Source: an uncultured Caulobacterales bacterium
GTDB taxonomy: Bacteria; Pseudomonadota; Alphaproteobacteria; Caulobacterales; Maricaulaceae
Direction of reading: 5' to 3'
Assembly: GCA_938009235.1 (NCBI GenBank)
Contig: CALLIK010000005.1
Location: 62,001-126,000 of the forward strand
Length of the DNA: 64,000 bases
This document shows positions 17,044-26,178 of this stretch, piece by piece. The notes below the pieces were generated by a model. The model was not told where the DNA came from, searched no databases, and saw only the letters and a list, made by a program, of their open reading frames with translations. Made by a program: the position numbers and the translations under genes. Every line of letters starts with the position of its first letter. Positions within the stretch are counted from its first letter, which is position 1.

Positions 17044-20043
17044 TTACCCATCAAACGCAGCAACTGCGGCGGCATCACGTGGAGTGATATCGCCTTTAGC
17101 TTGGAAATATTTCCAACTGCGGTCACATTTGTTCCACCCGTCTGCGGATTTCAGGTCAGTGACGAGCATGTCGTCGCTATCAATGGACAGCTGACACTTT
17201 GACACGATGAGGTAATCTGCCAACACATCAGATGGATTTGCAGGGTCTGCGTAATCCGTGTCGTCAGTCAAACCCAACACGGCCATTTCAGAGCTCAGGC
17301 GTGTCTTGCTTGCGCGGACACTGGCTTCGAGGGAGGACTTGATAGATCCGTCACGGCGGAGGACTTCGATAGATTCGAAGGCTTCGTCGCGGAAGGCTTG
17401 GATGCCCGTGATAGCCGTCGCAATCTCGGCGTTTGTCCACTCATCTGGTGCGGCATAGAATGTTTCCAAATGCACAGAGCCGTCCTCGGATGGGAAGCGG
17501 GCTTGCCAGACTTCTTCCATCGTGAAGCACATGATCGGCGCGAGCCATGTTGTCAGGCGCAGGAAGATTTCATTCATGACCGTACGGCAAGCGCGGCGGC
17601 GCGTGCTGTTCAGCGGATCACAATAGAGCGCGTCTTTGCGAATATCGAAATAGAAGGACGACAGATCGCCCGTACAAAAATTAAACAGCGTACTGAAAAT
17701 GCGCTTATGGTCATGATCCGCGACCCAACCTTTATGCTGCTCTGTCAGTTCAGACAGGCGATGCAACGCCCATTTCTCTAGCGCAGGCATCTCATCATAA
17801 GGCACAGCCTCCGCGTCAGAATATCCGTCCAATGCGCCAATCATATAGCGCAATGTGTTGCGGAGCTTACGATACGCATCGACATTGGTTTTGATGATCT
17901 CATCCCCAATTTTCAAATCATTCGTTGTGTCGGATGAAGCCACCCACAGACGCAAGATTTCCGCGCCATATTGTTTGTTGATGTCTTCGGGGCTGACGGC
18001 ATTGCCGAGGGATTTACCCATCTTCATACCTTTTTTATCAACCACAAACCCGTCCGTCATGACGGCTTTATAAGGTGCTTCGCCGTAGACTGCGCAGCTC
18101 TCGAGGAGGCTCGATTGGAACCACCCGCGATGTTGGTCTGAGCCTTCGAGATATAAATCAGCGCGGTCAGGTAGATCATCGCGTGTCTTCAAACAGAACG
18201 CATGGGTACAGCCCGAGTCGAACCATACGTCGAGAATATCTGTGACCTTCTCCCACTGACTCGCGTCTTCACCGAGAAAGACAGACGCATCCGTATCGAA
18301 CCATCCATCCACGCCGTCTTTGCGAACAGCGGCCAAGATACGCGCATCAATCACGTCCGCATCGGCGCGGTCTGTATGTAATGAGCCGTCTTTGTGGACC
18401 ATGAGCGTGATCGGCACGCCCCATGCGCGTTGGCGAGAGATCAACCAATCAGGGCGATCTGCGACCATCGTGGAGAGGCGGTTCTTGGCGCGTGGCGGCC
18501 AGAATTTCGTGTCTTCAATCGCAGCCATCGCTTTGCCGCGCAGATCATCTTTGGACATAGAGATAAACCACTGCGGCGTCGCGCGGCGAATAACGGGCGC
18601 TTTGGAGCGCCAGCTATGGGCATCACGCAAGGTCAAGACACCGCGCGCAAGCAAGTTCCCGCACTCGACGAGCGCCTTGAGGACTTCACCATTAGCTTTG
18701 CCATCTTGGCCGCGTTTTTTGCCAGAGGTGCGGATAACATCCAAACCTTCGAAACGCGCAGGCATGATGTCGGTGTAACAGCCTTTATCGTCGAGCGTCA
18801 TTGGGACGACCGGGTCGATACCCATGCCTTCGAGTTTCATCTGGTTGGACGTCCAAACGATATAATCATCCTCACCATGCGACGGCGCAGTATGGACAAA
18901 GCCCGTACCTGCATCAGCGGTTACGTGAGAACCTTCTAGGAGCGGGACTGGGAAGTCATATTTACCTTCGGAGTCGGAGATGTTCTTGAGGGGGTGATTG
19001 AGCGTTAGCCCCTCGGGATTAACATCAGCCAACCGTTTTGCTGACTTAATAAGTCCTGCTTTGGAAACCGTTTCCCAGAGATCATCAGCTACCATAAGTT
19101 TGTCGCCAGGTTTTGACCAAGGCTCAAATTCACTCTCTTCCATTTCGGTGACTTCGTAGAGGCCGTAATTGATTTTAGCCGAATAGCTTACAGCCCGATT
19201 AGCTGGGATGGTCCACGGCGTCGTCGTCCAAATAACCAATGACGCGCCGACCAAAGCCTTATCGGCCTCTCGATCCCTAATGAAACCTTCTAATTTTGCA
19301 GAGTCTGAATGTTTCTTTTCTGCGTATTTTACGGCTGTGTCGTAATCTTCGGCGTCTAGCGTCCAGACAGGGAATTTCACATAAATCGCCGTTGCGCGGC
19401 GGTCTGCATATTCAACCTCGGCCTCAGCCAAAGCCGTTTGCTCAACAGGGCTCCACATGATGGGTTTTGACCCGCGATAGAGCTGACCTGTGCGGGCGAT
19501 CTTTAACAGCTCGGCGCAGATGTTGGCTTCGGATTCGGGACGCATCGTCAGATATGGGTTATCCCAATCACCGATTACGCCAAGGCGTTTGAACTCAGCC
19601 TTTTGGATGCCCACCCACTCGGCAGCATATTCACGGCAACGCGCGCGAAACTCGCTCGGCGGGACGTCGTCTTTGCTGCGGCCTTTAGAGCGGAATTCTT
19701 CTTCGACTTTCCATTCAATCGGAAGTCCATGACAATCCCAACCCGGTACATAATTCGCGTCGTGACCCGCCATTTGCTGGCTGCGGTTGATGATGTCTTT
19801 GTGAACCTTGTTCAGCGCGGTTCCCATATGGATATGGCCGTTGGCATAGGGAGGTCCGTCATGCAGCGTCCATTGACCTGCATCATTCGCGGCGGCGCGT
19901 TGTGATTTATACAGATCAATACGGTTCCAACGCTCTAGCCATTTGGGCTCGGCCTTTGGCAATCCCGCGCGCATTGGGAAATCAGTTTTGGGCAAGAACA
20001 ATGTCTCGCGGTAATCGCGAGCTGTATCGTTTGAATCTGTCAT
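17044..20043 (-). CDS. ileS: isoleucyl-tRNA synthetase
   Basis: Class I aminoacyl-tRNA synthetase of 999 residues that charges tRNA-Ile. The HIGH signature appears as PPYANGHIHMG and the KMSKS loop as KKGMKMGKSLGN. The editing (CP1) domain lies between, with the threonine-rich segment IWTTTPWTIPANRA. The C-terminal zinc finger is degenerate: where the Cys4 finger would lie, the sequence reads KCDRSWKYF and then PRDAAAV, leaving one cysteine; I believe similar loss occurs in other alphaproteobacteria. Upstream, the leader includes a 6-bp hairpin (20102-20119). No strong ribosome site is visible before the ATG. Confidence 0.97.
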   Translation of the reverse strand: MTDSNDTARDYRETLFLPKTDFPMRAGLPKAEPKWLERWNRIDLYKSQRAAANDAGQWTLHDGPPYANGHIHMGTALNKVHKDIINRSQQMAGHDANYVPGWDCHGLPIEWKVEEEFRSKGRSKDDVPPSEFRARCREYAAEWVGIQKAEFKRLGVIGDWDNPYLTMRPESEANICAELLKIARTGQLYRGSKPIMWSPVEQTALAEAEVEYADRRATAIYVKFPVWTLDAEDYDTAVKYAEKKHSDSAKLEGFIRDREADKALVGASLVIWTTTPWTIPANRAVSYSAKINYGLYEVTEMEESEFEPWSKPGDKLMVADDLWETVSKAGLIKSAKRLADVNPEGLTLNHPLKNISDSEGKYDFPVPLLEGSHVTADAGTGFVHTAPSHGEDDYIVWTSNQMKLEGMGIDPVVPMTLDDKGCYTDIMPARFEGLDVIRTSGKKRGQDGKANGEVLKALVECGNLLARGVLTLRDAHSWRSKAPVIRRATPQWFISMSKDDLRGKAMAAIEDTKFWPPRAKNRLSTMVADRPDWLISRQRAWGVPITLMVHKDGSLHTDRADADVIDARILAAVRKDGVDGWFDTDASVFLGEDASQWEKVTDILDVWFDSGCTHAFCLKTRDDLPDRADLYLEGSDQHRGWFQSSLLESCAVYGEAPYKAVMTDGFVVDKKGMKMGKSLGNAVSPEDINKQYGAEILRLWVASSDTTNDLKIGDEIIKTNVDAYRKLRNTLRYMIGALDGYSDAEAVPYDEMPALEKWALHRLSELTEQHKGWVADHDHKRIFSTLFNFCTGDLSSFYFDIRKDALYCDPLNSTRRRACRTVMNEIFLRLTTWLAPIMCFTMEEVWQARFPSEDGSVHLETFYAAPDEWTNAEIATAITGIQAFRDEAFESIEVLRRDGSIKSSLEASVRASKTRLSSEMAVLGLTDDTDYADPANPSDVLADYLIVSKCQLSIDSDDMLVTDLKSADGWNKCDRSWKYFQAKGDITPRDAAAVAAFDG

Positions 20044-20101
20044 GAGTGTCTCGTGTAAGAGAGGAAATTTGAAGGCGAAATGGAGCGTGTCCCGGACGGA
20101 G

Positions 20102-20119
20102 ACCCTATATAAATAGGGT
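20102..20119. other. hairpin in the ileS upstream region
   Basis: ACCCTA (20102-20107) and TAGGGT (20114-20119) form a perfect 6-bp inverted repeat around an AT-only spacer, 60 bases upstream of the ileS start. It could be a leader hairpin or, as the AT-rich centre resembles a -10 box, part of the promoter. Nothing decides between these. Confidence 0.4.
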
Positions 20120-20261
20120 TTGGCCGACCGGGCCCATAATTCGTATTCGTAAGGCCTTCATATGCATGAATCGGCGTTAGCAGCTGCGCGTGTGTAGGTC
20201 TATGATTTCATGCGGCGGGATTAGTGGGGTGTTCACGCCCTCTACTCACTCCCCTCTTTTC

Positions 20262-20339
20262 CGTCACCCTCGGGCATGACCCGAGGGTCCATGTTAAACT
20301 TTCATAATGGGTCCTCGGCTCAAGGCCGAGGATGACGAG
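20262..20339. repeat. intergenic palindromic repeat pair of the common alphaproteobacterial type
   Basis: Two 31-base units lie in opposite orientation: CGTCACCCTCGGGCATGACC... at 20262-20292 and its near-complement around 20309-20339. Each unit is itself a hairpin: CCCTCGGG/CCCGAGGG and CCTCGG/CCGAGG. The pair thus forms a large cruciform-capable element around an AT-rich centre. Short elements with CTCGGGCTTGACCCGAG-like cores are widespread in intergenic regions of alphaproteobacteria, so this is probably one copy of a REP-like family in this genome. It sits in the ileS upstream gap and encodes nothing. Confidence 0.75.
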
Positions 20340-20808
20340 TGGTGAAAAATAGGCCTTATTACTGAGCTTCAAAACTCCGTCCACCCTTTAGAAAAACCAA
20401 ACCCCTTTGTTTTCAACCCCTTACAACAAAACACCAGAGATACATCCACGGCCTCAAAACCTATGGCATGATGGACGGGTTCTTTCGGACACAGGACAGG
20501 GTAGCGCTCTCTATCTGGTTCGAGAGGCGGTGGGGTTGAGCATTTGGTGGTGAGACATCGAACTGTGCCGGGCCTTTTGAAGTGAGAGCCGACTAGTAGG
20601 TCTAATGGCCAAACTCTAGGGACGGATGGGCCGCTTTATCAAAAACCGTCGCCGCAACGTTATGACTTGCGTAAAACACTTTTTCTATTTCGGTATTCCG
20701 TCGTGGGTACTGACGTTGCGGGCAGTCCTGCCTAACATAGACGATCAAAGCCGCGCCCATGTTGCAACAAAAGTTTCAACGGGGGCGGCATACCTTTTCC
20801 CCTGCCCG
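20340..20808. other. unexplained intergenic region
   Basis: About 470 bases between the repeat and the small membrane protein gene show no believable protein gene. One forward frame (20626-20907) is open for 93 codons, but it overlaps the next gene antisense and has no family-like features. The stretch about 20480-20680 is locally GC-rich with several short complementary segments and could encode a structured RNA. I compared it by eye with tmRNA, SRP RNA and RNase P RNA signatures and found none of them. Confidence 0.4.
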
Positions 20809-21207
20809 CTAATATCTCGAAGGTTCGCTCGGCGGGCGATTGGCGTCGTCAATGATGCGCCGTTTGATCTGCGCCAGAGTAAACCCCATTGTGCGTTTGC
20901 GAAATAAGATCGGGTCAACCGCCGACAACTCATAGCGATAGGCGGCTTCGTGTTTTTTCATCAGGTCTTTATGCAGTGACCTAATCATCACCATGTGCCC
21001 GCCGCGTACCAGTACAAAGTAAAAGGCAAAGAACCCGACAATCGCCGCCGCGTGATCACGAAAGCGCGCGACTTCCGATGGAGACCCATCCGACGCCAAA
21101 GAAAAAATATAGAGCAACCCCATGAGGACCAACATCGACGGCAGGACAATCCGCAGCGCCCAAATGCGCAAACACAGATGATTTCTGATCAAGGTTTCAG
21201 GCGTCAT
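20809..21207 (-). CDS. small membrane protein of unknown function
   Basis: A 132-residue protein with two membrane helices in its first 75 residues (LRIVLPSMLVLMGLLYIFSL and AAAIVGFFAFYFVLVRGGHM), then a charged cytosolic tail (LHKDLMKKHEAAYRYELSA and AQIKRRIIDDAN). The frame continues upstream to 21594, but that part is antisense to ychF; the ATG at 21207 follows a GGGAGG ribosome site and starts the membrane-protein-like sequence. It is divergent from ychF with about 120 bases between. I do not recognise the family. Confidence 0.65.
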   Translation of the reverse strand: MTPETLIRNHLCLRIWALRIVLPSMLVLMGLLYIFSLASDGSPSEVARFRDHAAAIVGFFAFYFVLVRGGHMVMIRSLHKDLMKKHEAAYRYELSAVDPILFRKRTMGFTLAQIKRRIIDDANRPPSEPSRY

Positions 21208-21324
21208 ACCCCTCCCTACGCCTGCGGATAACAAATGTGTATGAGGCAATTTGGCTTGACGCTTGGGGCATGGCCTGAAAAGAGCCGCGAAACATTCGAC
21301 TTCGCCTATTATATGGAGGCTCTC

Positions 21325-22422
21325 ATGGGTTTCAAATGCGGTATCGTTGGTTTGCCAAATGTCGGCAAGTCCACACTCTTCAATGCGCTGACTAAAACAG
21401 CCAATGCTCAAGCGGCGAACTATCCGTTCTGTACGATTGAACCGAACGTCGGTGATGTGGCTGTGCCAGAGCATCGCCTCGATACAATCGCGAAGATTGG
21501 CGGTTCTGCGTCGATCATTCCTGCGCGTATGAACTTCGTCGATATTGCGGGCCTCGTCAAAGGCGCGTCGCAAGGCGAAGGCATGGGTAACCAATTCCTC
21601 GCCAACATCCGCGAAACAGACGCCATCGTCTATGTGCTACGGTGTTTCGAAGATGATGACATCACCCACGTTGAAGGCCGCATTGATCCAATGTCGGATT
21701 ATGAGACGATTGAAACAGAGCTGATGCTGTCCGATTTGGAAAGCCTCGAAAAGCGCAAGCCGGGACTTGAGAAGAAAATCAAGCAGAACGACAAAGACGC
21801 GCTTGTCACGATCCGCCTGATTGAAATGGCAATTGCGGTTCTTGAAGACGGTAAGCCTGCGCGGACACTCGAGATTGACGAAGACGACGCCAAAGCGTGG
21901 CGCATGTTGCAGTTGCTCACATCCAAACCTGTTCTCTATGTCGCCAATGTCGATGAAGAAAGCGCCGCAACGGGCAATGATTTCTCTGCCAAAGTAATTG
22001 CACATGCCGAATCCGAAGGCGCGCAAGCCGTGATTATTTCTGCGCAAATCGAGTCTGAAATGGCCGTTTTGGAAGATGAAGAGCAAGCTGAATATCTAGA
22101 CGCGATTGGCCTAAAAGAGCCAGGTCTCAACCGCCTCATCCGCTCTGGGTTTACATTGCTAGGATTGAAAACCTATTTCACCGTTGGACCAAAAGAAGCC
22201 CGCGCTTGGACATTCCAAGAGGGCTGGACTGCGCCTAAATGTGCGGGCGTTATTCATGGTGACTTTGAAAAAGGTTTCATCCGCGCCGAAACAACCGCCT
22301 ATGACGATTACGTCGAAAATGGCGGCGAAACGGGCGCGAAAGACGCAGGTAAAGTGCGCCAAGAAGGCAAAGAATATCTCGTCAAAGACGGCGACATTAT
22401 GTTGTTCAAATTTAACGTATAA
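21325..22422 (+). CDS. ychF: ribosome-associated ATPase YchF (Obg-like)
   Basis: A 365-residue P-loop protein of the TRAFAC class, Obg family, that binds ribosomes and, unusually for the family, prefers ATP. Motifs: Walker [18 protein letters not shown]2/G3 region FCTIEPNVG and [15 protein letters not shown], then a coiled coil ([18 protein letters not shown]) and a C-terminal TGS domain ([13 protein letters not shown]). The ATG at 21325 has a GGAGG site directly upstream and gives the normal family length; a longer frame from 21235 has no such site. It converges on apt, with only 5 bases between stop codons. Confidence 0.96.
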   Translation: MGFKCGIVGLPNVGKSTLFNALTKTANAQAANYPFCTIEPNVGDVAVPEHRLDTIAKIGGSASIIPARMNFVDIAGLVKGASQGEGMGNQFLANIRETDAIVYVLRCFEDDDITHVEGRIDPMSDYETIETELMLSDLESLEKRKPGLEKKIKQNDKDALVTIRLIEMAIAVLEDGKPARTLEIDEDDAKAWRMLQLLTSKPVLYVANVDEESAATGNDFSAKVIAHAESEGAQAVIISAQIESEMAVLEDEEQAEYLDAIGLKEPGLNRLIRSGFTLLGLKTYFTVGPKEARAWTFQEGWTAPKCAGVIHGDFEKGFIRAETTAYDDYVENGGETGAKDAGKVRQEGKEYLVKDGDIMLFKFNV

Positions 22423-22427
22423 AGGCT

Positions 22428-22967
22428 TTAGTGCCCGGGAAACGCGATCAGTGATTTAACGGGCACATTCATTTTTGCGAGGCGATCTGCACCGCCTAAG
22501 TCTGGTAGATCAATAACGAAACTCGCGCCGACAATTTCGCATTCTGTTCGGCGCAATAATTTTACCGCGGCCTCGGCTGTCCCGCCCGTCGCGATTAAAT
22601 CATCAATGACTAAAACGCGCTGATTTTTACTCACAGCGTCCGCATGAATTTGCAGCGTGTCTGTCCCATATTCGAGATCATAGTCTTGCTCATAGGTCTC
22701 AAACGGCAATTTCCCTGCTTTGCGGACAGGCACAAATCCAACGCCCAAGGCCAGCGCGACTGCCGTTCCAAAAATAAACCCGCGCGCATCAATGCCTGCG
22801 ACAACATCAACATTTGCGTCGTGATAAGGCGCAGCCAAGTCACGAATAGATTGCGCTAAGGCGTCTGGATGCGACAGCAACGTCGTAATGTCTCGATACA
22901 AAATACCTGCTTTGGGGAAATCAGGTATCGTTCGAATGTGTGATTTTAGGTCTAAAGGTTCAGGCAT
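22428..22967 (-). CDS. apt: adenine phosphoribosyltransferase
   Basis: A 179-residue purine-salvage enzyme making AMP from adenine and PRPP. The PRPP-binding loop reads VLVIDDLIATGGTAEAA, and the adenine-specific N-terminal segment IRTIPDFPKAGILYRDIT is typical for Apt. VVAGIDARGFIFG is the other conserved strand-loop. Its start overlaps the end of the upstream GST gene by 8 bases, so they share a transcript. Length and motifs match the family closely. Confidence 0.96.
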   Translation of the reverse strand: MPEPLDLKSHIRTIPDFPKAGILYRDITTLLSHPDALAQSIRDLAAPYHDANVDVVAGIDARGFIFGTAVALALGVGFVPVRKAGKLPFETYEQDYDLEYGTDTLQIHADAVSKNQRVLVIDDLIATGGTAEAAVKLLRRTECEIVGASFVIDLPDLGGADRLAKMNVPVKSLIAFPGH

Positions 22968-23607
22968 TTACAGCGTCCGTTTCTGCCATAATATGTGTCT
23001 CTGAAAAAGCGAGAGCTTCCCATTCCAAGAAATGCGGATCAATCATGAGTTCCGAAATATAAACATCGGATCGCGTAGAGCGCGGTAAGCCATAACTCTC
23101 AAATCGCGTCGCAATTGGCAGATAAAAGGCGTCCGCAATTGTCCACTCATTAAACAGAAACGGTCCGTCATGACGCCCCAAAAGATCGTCCCACATGTCA
23201 GAAATTTCTGCGGCTTCGACAAGACAATCAGCAGGCATCACGCCCTGCGTACGGCGGCGTAAATTCATGGGGGCTTCGCGGCGGATGGCTTCGAACCCTG
23301 TGTGCATCTTCGCGACAATGGCCTTAGCTTCGGCCCAAAGCACCTCGTCCTTTGGCCAAAGGTTGGGAATAGCTTTGGCGCAAAATTCAGAAATCGCGAG
23401 GCTGTCAGGAATGACCTTTCCATTGACGTCGAGCACAGGCACCGTCCCAGCGTCACTGACTTTCAACAAGGCATCCTTGTACCCTGGCGTGTCCAAATCA
23501 ATCATTACAGATTGAAACGGTAGCTCCGTTTTGCGCAACACTTGCCACGCCCGTAATGACCATGAGGAGTAATTATAATTGCCAATATAAAGCGTAAGGT
23601 TCGACAT
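22960..23607 (-). CDS. glutathione S-transferase family protein
   Basis: A 215-residue cytosolic GST. The N-terminal thioredoxin-like domain begins LYIGNYNYSSWSLRAW, where the serine of SSWS is the likely glutathione-activating residue, and contains the cis-proline motif AGTVPVLDV followed by DSLAISEF. The C-terminal helical domain ends near residue 200 with WEALAF. The substrate is not predictable. The gene stands between the CCA-transferase gene, which ends one base upstream, and apt, which it overlaps, all on the minus strand. Confidence 0.88.
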   Translation of the reverse strand: MSNLTLYIGNYNYSSWSLRAWQVLRKTELPFQSVMIDLDTPGYKDALLKVSDAGTVPVLDVNGKVIPDSLAISEFCAKAIPNLWPKDEVLWAEAKAIVAKMHTGFEAIRREAPMNLRRRTQGVMPADCLVEAAEISDMWDDLLGRHDGPFLFNEWTIADAFYLPIATRFESYGLPRSTRSDVYISELMIDPHFLEWEALAFSETHIMAETDAVNA

Positions 23608-24837
23608 CTAGTAACCCATCAATTTAAGAGCCGCGAGAAGCTGCAGCTTTTGCGTTGTGAATCCAGATCGAACCCAAAGGGCCTCCAGCGCTTTCAAAGC
23701 TTTCCCCATTCCGGGGCCTTTCGTGACGCCTGCCTTGGCCAAATCCTTACCCGTGACGGGAAATGTTGGACGTTCCCAGTTCAACGCCAAATCTGCGAGC
23801 ACCATCCAACGCGAGGATTGGATCGGGTCTGTCTCGCCCGCAGCCCGCAATCTCGCGCGGTCCAGAATGACCTGTTTCCCTGATCGATAGATCGCGGCGA
23901 AACGGTCTCGTTCGGGCATATCAGTTGAAAGTTGAGCATCATCATCGGCCCACCCTCGCAAGCGCGCAGTCTCGGCTTTACTCATCTTCAATCGCTTCGC
24001 TAGAAGCGCCATTTGCAAGGGCTCCCGCGCACTCATCGCCATGAGGCGTAGCAATGGGTCGGGCGTAATATTTGCACTCGCTTCCAACTCGACCATAGCT
24101 TCAAGTCCCCCAACATTACTGGCTTCGCGCAAGATCGTCTCGAGCACGCCATGTGTCAGCATGATGTGACAAACGCGAACAGGTTTGGGCGCGGAAAGCA
24201 GCTTCTTCGTTTCCATCCAAATGCGTTCAACAGAGAGTTGCTTGAGACCCGACTGATGTTCACGGCACGCCGTCAGTGACGCGGCATCGACTTTTTCTTG
24301 CCCGCCATACCACGCCAGAAATCGGAAAAAGCGGAGGATGCGTAAATAGTCTTCTTGAACACGTTGAGCGGCATCGCCGACAAATCGGAATTTCCGGGAG
24401 TTAATATCAGCCAAGCCTTGCTCTGTCGGGTCATATACAATGCCGTCCCAATCGGCATAAAGTGCATTGATCGTCAGGTCGCGACGCTGCGCGTCTTCCG
24501 CCCAATCTGTCGTGAAAGACACGACTGCACGGCGACCATCTGTTTCAACATCGCGGCGAAGGCTGGTGATTTCATACGGCTGCCCATCGATCACGGCAGT
24601 AACTGTGCCATGCTCAATACCTGTCGGGATATTGCGAATATTAGCTTCATTTAGAGCGGTAACAACGGCTTTAGGTTCGAGTTGGCACGCTAAGTCGATA
24701 TCACCAACGGCCTCGCCCCAAAGTCCATTGCGAACGCATCCGCCTACAAAACGCAGACTGCCTTTTGGCAAAGCCTCAAAGAGCAATTTAATCGCGTCGC
24801 TGCGCATCCACGGGAACTGTTTCGGATTCAATGTCAT
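23608..24837 (-). CDS. CCA tRNA nucleotidyltransferase / poly(A) polymerase family
   Basis: A 409-residue class II nucleotidyltransferase. The signature RFVGGCVRNGLWGEAVGDID carries the metal-binding Asp pair, followed by the RRD segment (AQRRDLTINALYAD) and the ERIWMETKKLL motif of the neck helices. In alphaproteobacteria a protein of this length usually repairs the CCA end of tRNAs, and I favour that, since both tRNAs in this window encode CCA and repair activity would suffice. A poly(A) polymerase role cannot be excluded by sequence alone. It lies just upstream of the GST and apt genes on the same strand. Confidence 0.88.
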   Translation of the reverse strand: MTLNPKQFPWMRSDAIKLLFEALPKGSLRFVGGCVRNGLWGEAVGDIDLACQLEPKAVVTALNEANIRNIPTGIEHGTVTAVIDGQPYEITSLRRDVETDGRRAVVSFTTDWAEDAQRRDLTINALYADWDGIVYDPTEQGLADINSRKFRFVGDAAQRVQEDYLRILRFFRFLAWYGGQEKVDAASLTACREHQSGLKQLSVERIWMETKKLLSAPKPVRVCHIMLTHGVLETILREASNVGGLEAMVELEASANITPDPLLRLMAMSAREPLQMALLAKRLKMSKAETARLRGWADDDAQLSTDMPERDRFAAIYRSGKQVILDRARLRAAGETDPIQSSRWMVLADLALNWERPTFPVTGKDLAKAGVTKGPGMGKALKALEALWVRSGFTTQKLQLLAALKLMGY

Positions 24838-24916
24838 GAGGGCGTCATACCTTACAGACCGAGCGCGTCCATCCTAAGAATGACAGTTTGAAATAGATAG
24901 CCAATGTTTCTTCCTA

Positions 24917-25540
24917 TTAAACCTTTGCCTCAAACCCGCGCCTCCAGAGACCATACAACGTCATCGCCGTCATACCCCAGATATTCCGATGTCGCCCATT
25001 TGGTTCATCATACGGCATATCGAAGAGGACATGATCCTTGCCGTCAAAAAACACCTCTCTACGGATATGGTTTGCAGGGTTCATTAAATACGCCAGCGGA
25101 ACTTCGAACACACTTTCCACTTCTCTTGGGTCGGGCGTAATGACCGCGTCGGGTGCAACGATGCCGATAAAGGGCGTAATTCGAAAGTCGCTGACGGCAT
25201 TGAAACTAGGCAATCGGCCTATGAGGTCGATGTGTGCGCTTGCGACACCAATCTCTTCTTCGGTTTCCCGCAAAGCCGTCTGTGCAATGGTCTCGCCCCC
25301 TTCAGCCTTACCACCAGGGAATGCGATTTGTCCCGCGTGCGACGGCATAGTTTCAGGTCGTTGGGTCAAAATAATATGCCATTCGGAGCGCATGACGAGC
25401 GGCACCAAAACCGCGGCGATACGCTGACCGTCGCGTTTCACTTCATCGGTTCCATCGGTGATGGAGAGCGGAAGCAGTGCAGCACGGACCTTTGGAAGCA
25501 TGTCCTCAGACATCGTGAGACCCAACAGGTCCAAGCGCAT
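24917..25540 (-). CDS. Nudix hydrolase, CoA-pyrophosphatase-like
   Basis: A 207-residue Nudix enzyme. The Nudix box is GGKAEGGETIAQTALRETEE with the EIG ending, and the preceding SHAGQIAFPG together with LTQR is the pattern of NudL/CoAse proteins that cleave CoA and its derivatives. The ATG at 25540 has GGAG at 7 bases, better than the upstream ATG at 25597; it still overlaps the DUF1285 gene by 35 bases. The internal ATG at 25513 is another option. The substrate class is inferred from the motif, not tested. Confidence 0.87.
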   Translation of the reverse strand: MRLDLLGLTMSEDMLPKVRAALLPLSITDGTDEVKRDGQRIAAVLVPLVMRSEWHIILTQRPETMPSHAGQIAFPGGKAEGGETIAQTALRETEEEIGVASAHIDLIGRLPSFNAVSDFRITPFIGIVAPDAVITPDPREVESVFEVPLAYLMNPANHIRREVFFDGKDHVLFDMPYDEPNGRHRNIWGMTAMTLYGLWRRGFEAKV

Positions 25541-26111
25541 AGAAAACTCCGCCGCCCCAAACGCCCAATTGGGGACCATCAGACGTCTCGCGCTCAACGG
25601 CCAATTCGACTAACTCATAGAACACGGCACGTGATAAGACAGCTTCGAGGCGGCCCCACACCGTCACATAGGGATCAGGCTCTCCTGTTGTTGTGTCTGT
25701 CTCAATCCGCAACGGCGTGTCTTTGCCAACCTCAACGACTTCATCCAAATTCGTCGTGAAGAATAACCTCTGCGCCTCGCCCTCGCCCTTCGCATCCAAT
25801 CTGACTGCGACAAAATGCGCGCGTTCCACGGTGATTGAGAGCTTTTCGGCAGGTGTCACAAGATAAGTCACGCCATCTGCGTCCTTGCGAAGCACTGAAG
25901 CGAACAGATCGACCATGCCTCTGCGGGTGATTCGCGAGCCTTCATGCCACCAAGATCCGTCTGTTTTGATCACAATATCGATCTCACCGCATGATTCAGG
26001 GTGCCAACGCTCCACTGGACGGCGGTCATCAGACGTATCCGCTAGGGCCTCCATCAAATCTGCGAGAGAAAACTGCGTGTTACCGCCATTTAAGGTGTTT
26101 GGGGTGGACAA
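25506..26111 (-). CDS. DUF1285 family protein
   Basis: A 201-residue cytosolic protein with the family pattern: VERWHPESCGEIDIVIKTDG near the start, then WWHEGSRITRRGMVDLF and YLVTPAEKLSITVE. The known structure of a family member is a two-domain beta-rich fold; its function is unknown. It overlaps the downstream Nudix gene, so the pair is co-transcribed, and it is divergent from the moxR operon, with 67 bases between the starts. Confidence 0.85.
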   Translation of the reverse strand: MSTPNTLNGGNTQFSLADLMEALADTSDDRRPVERWHPESCGEIDIVIKTDGSWWHEGSRITRRGMVDLFASVLRKDADGVTYLVTPAEKLSITVERAHFVAVRLDAKGEGEAQRLFFTTNLDEVVEVGKDTPLRIETDTTTGEPDPYVTVWGRLEAVLSRAVFYELVELAVERETSDGPQLGVWGGGVFYALGPVGSHDV

Positions 26112-26178
26112 TGGTTTTATCAGCTTTCATGCGGGGTATTAAACGAGTCCCGATCACTATTCACAGGCCACCAATTCG

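Noticed and set aside
20808..21594. Long minus-strand frame extending from the small membrane protein into ychF
   Set aside because: The part above 21207 is antisense to ychF and lacks protein character; the true start has a GGGAGG site.
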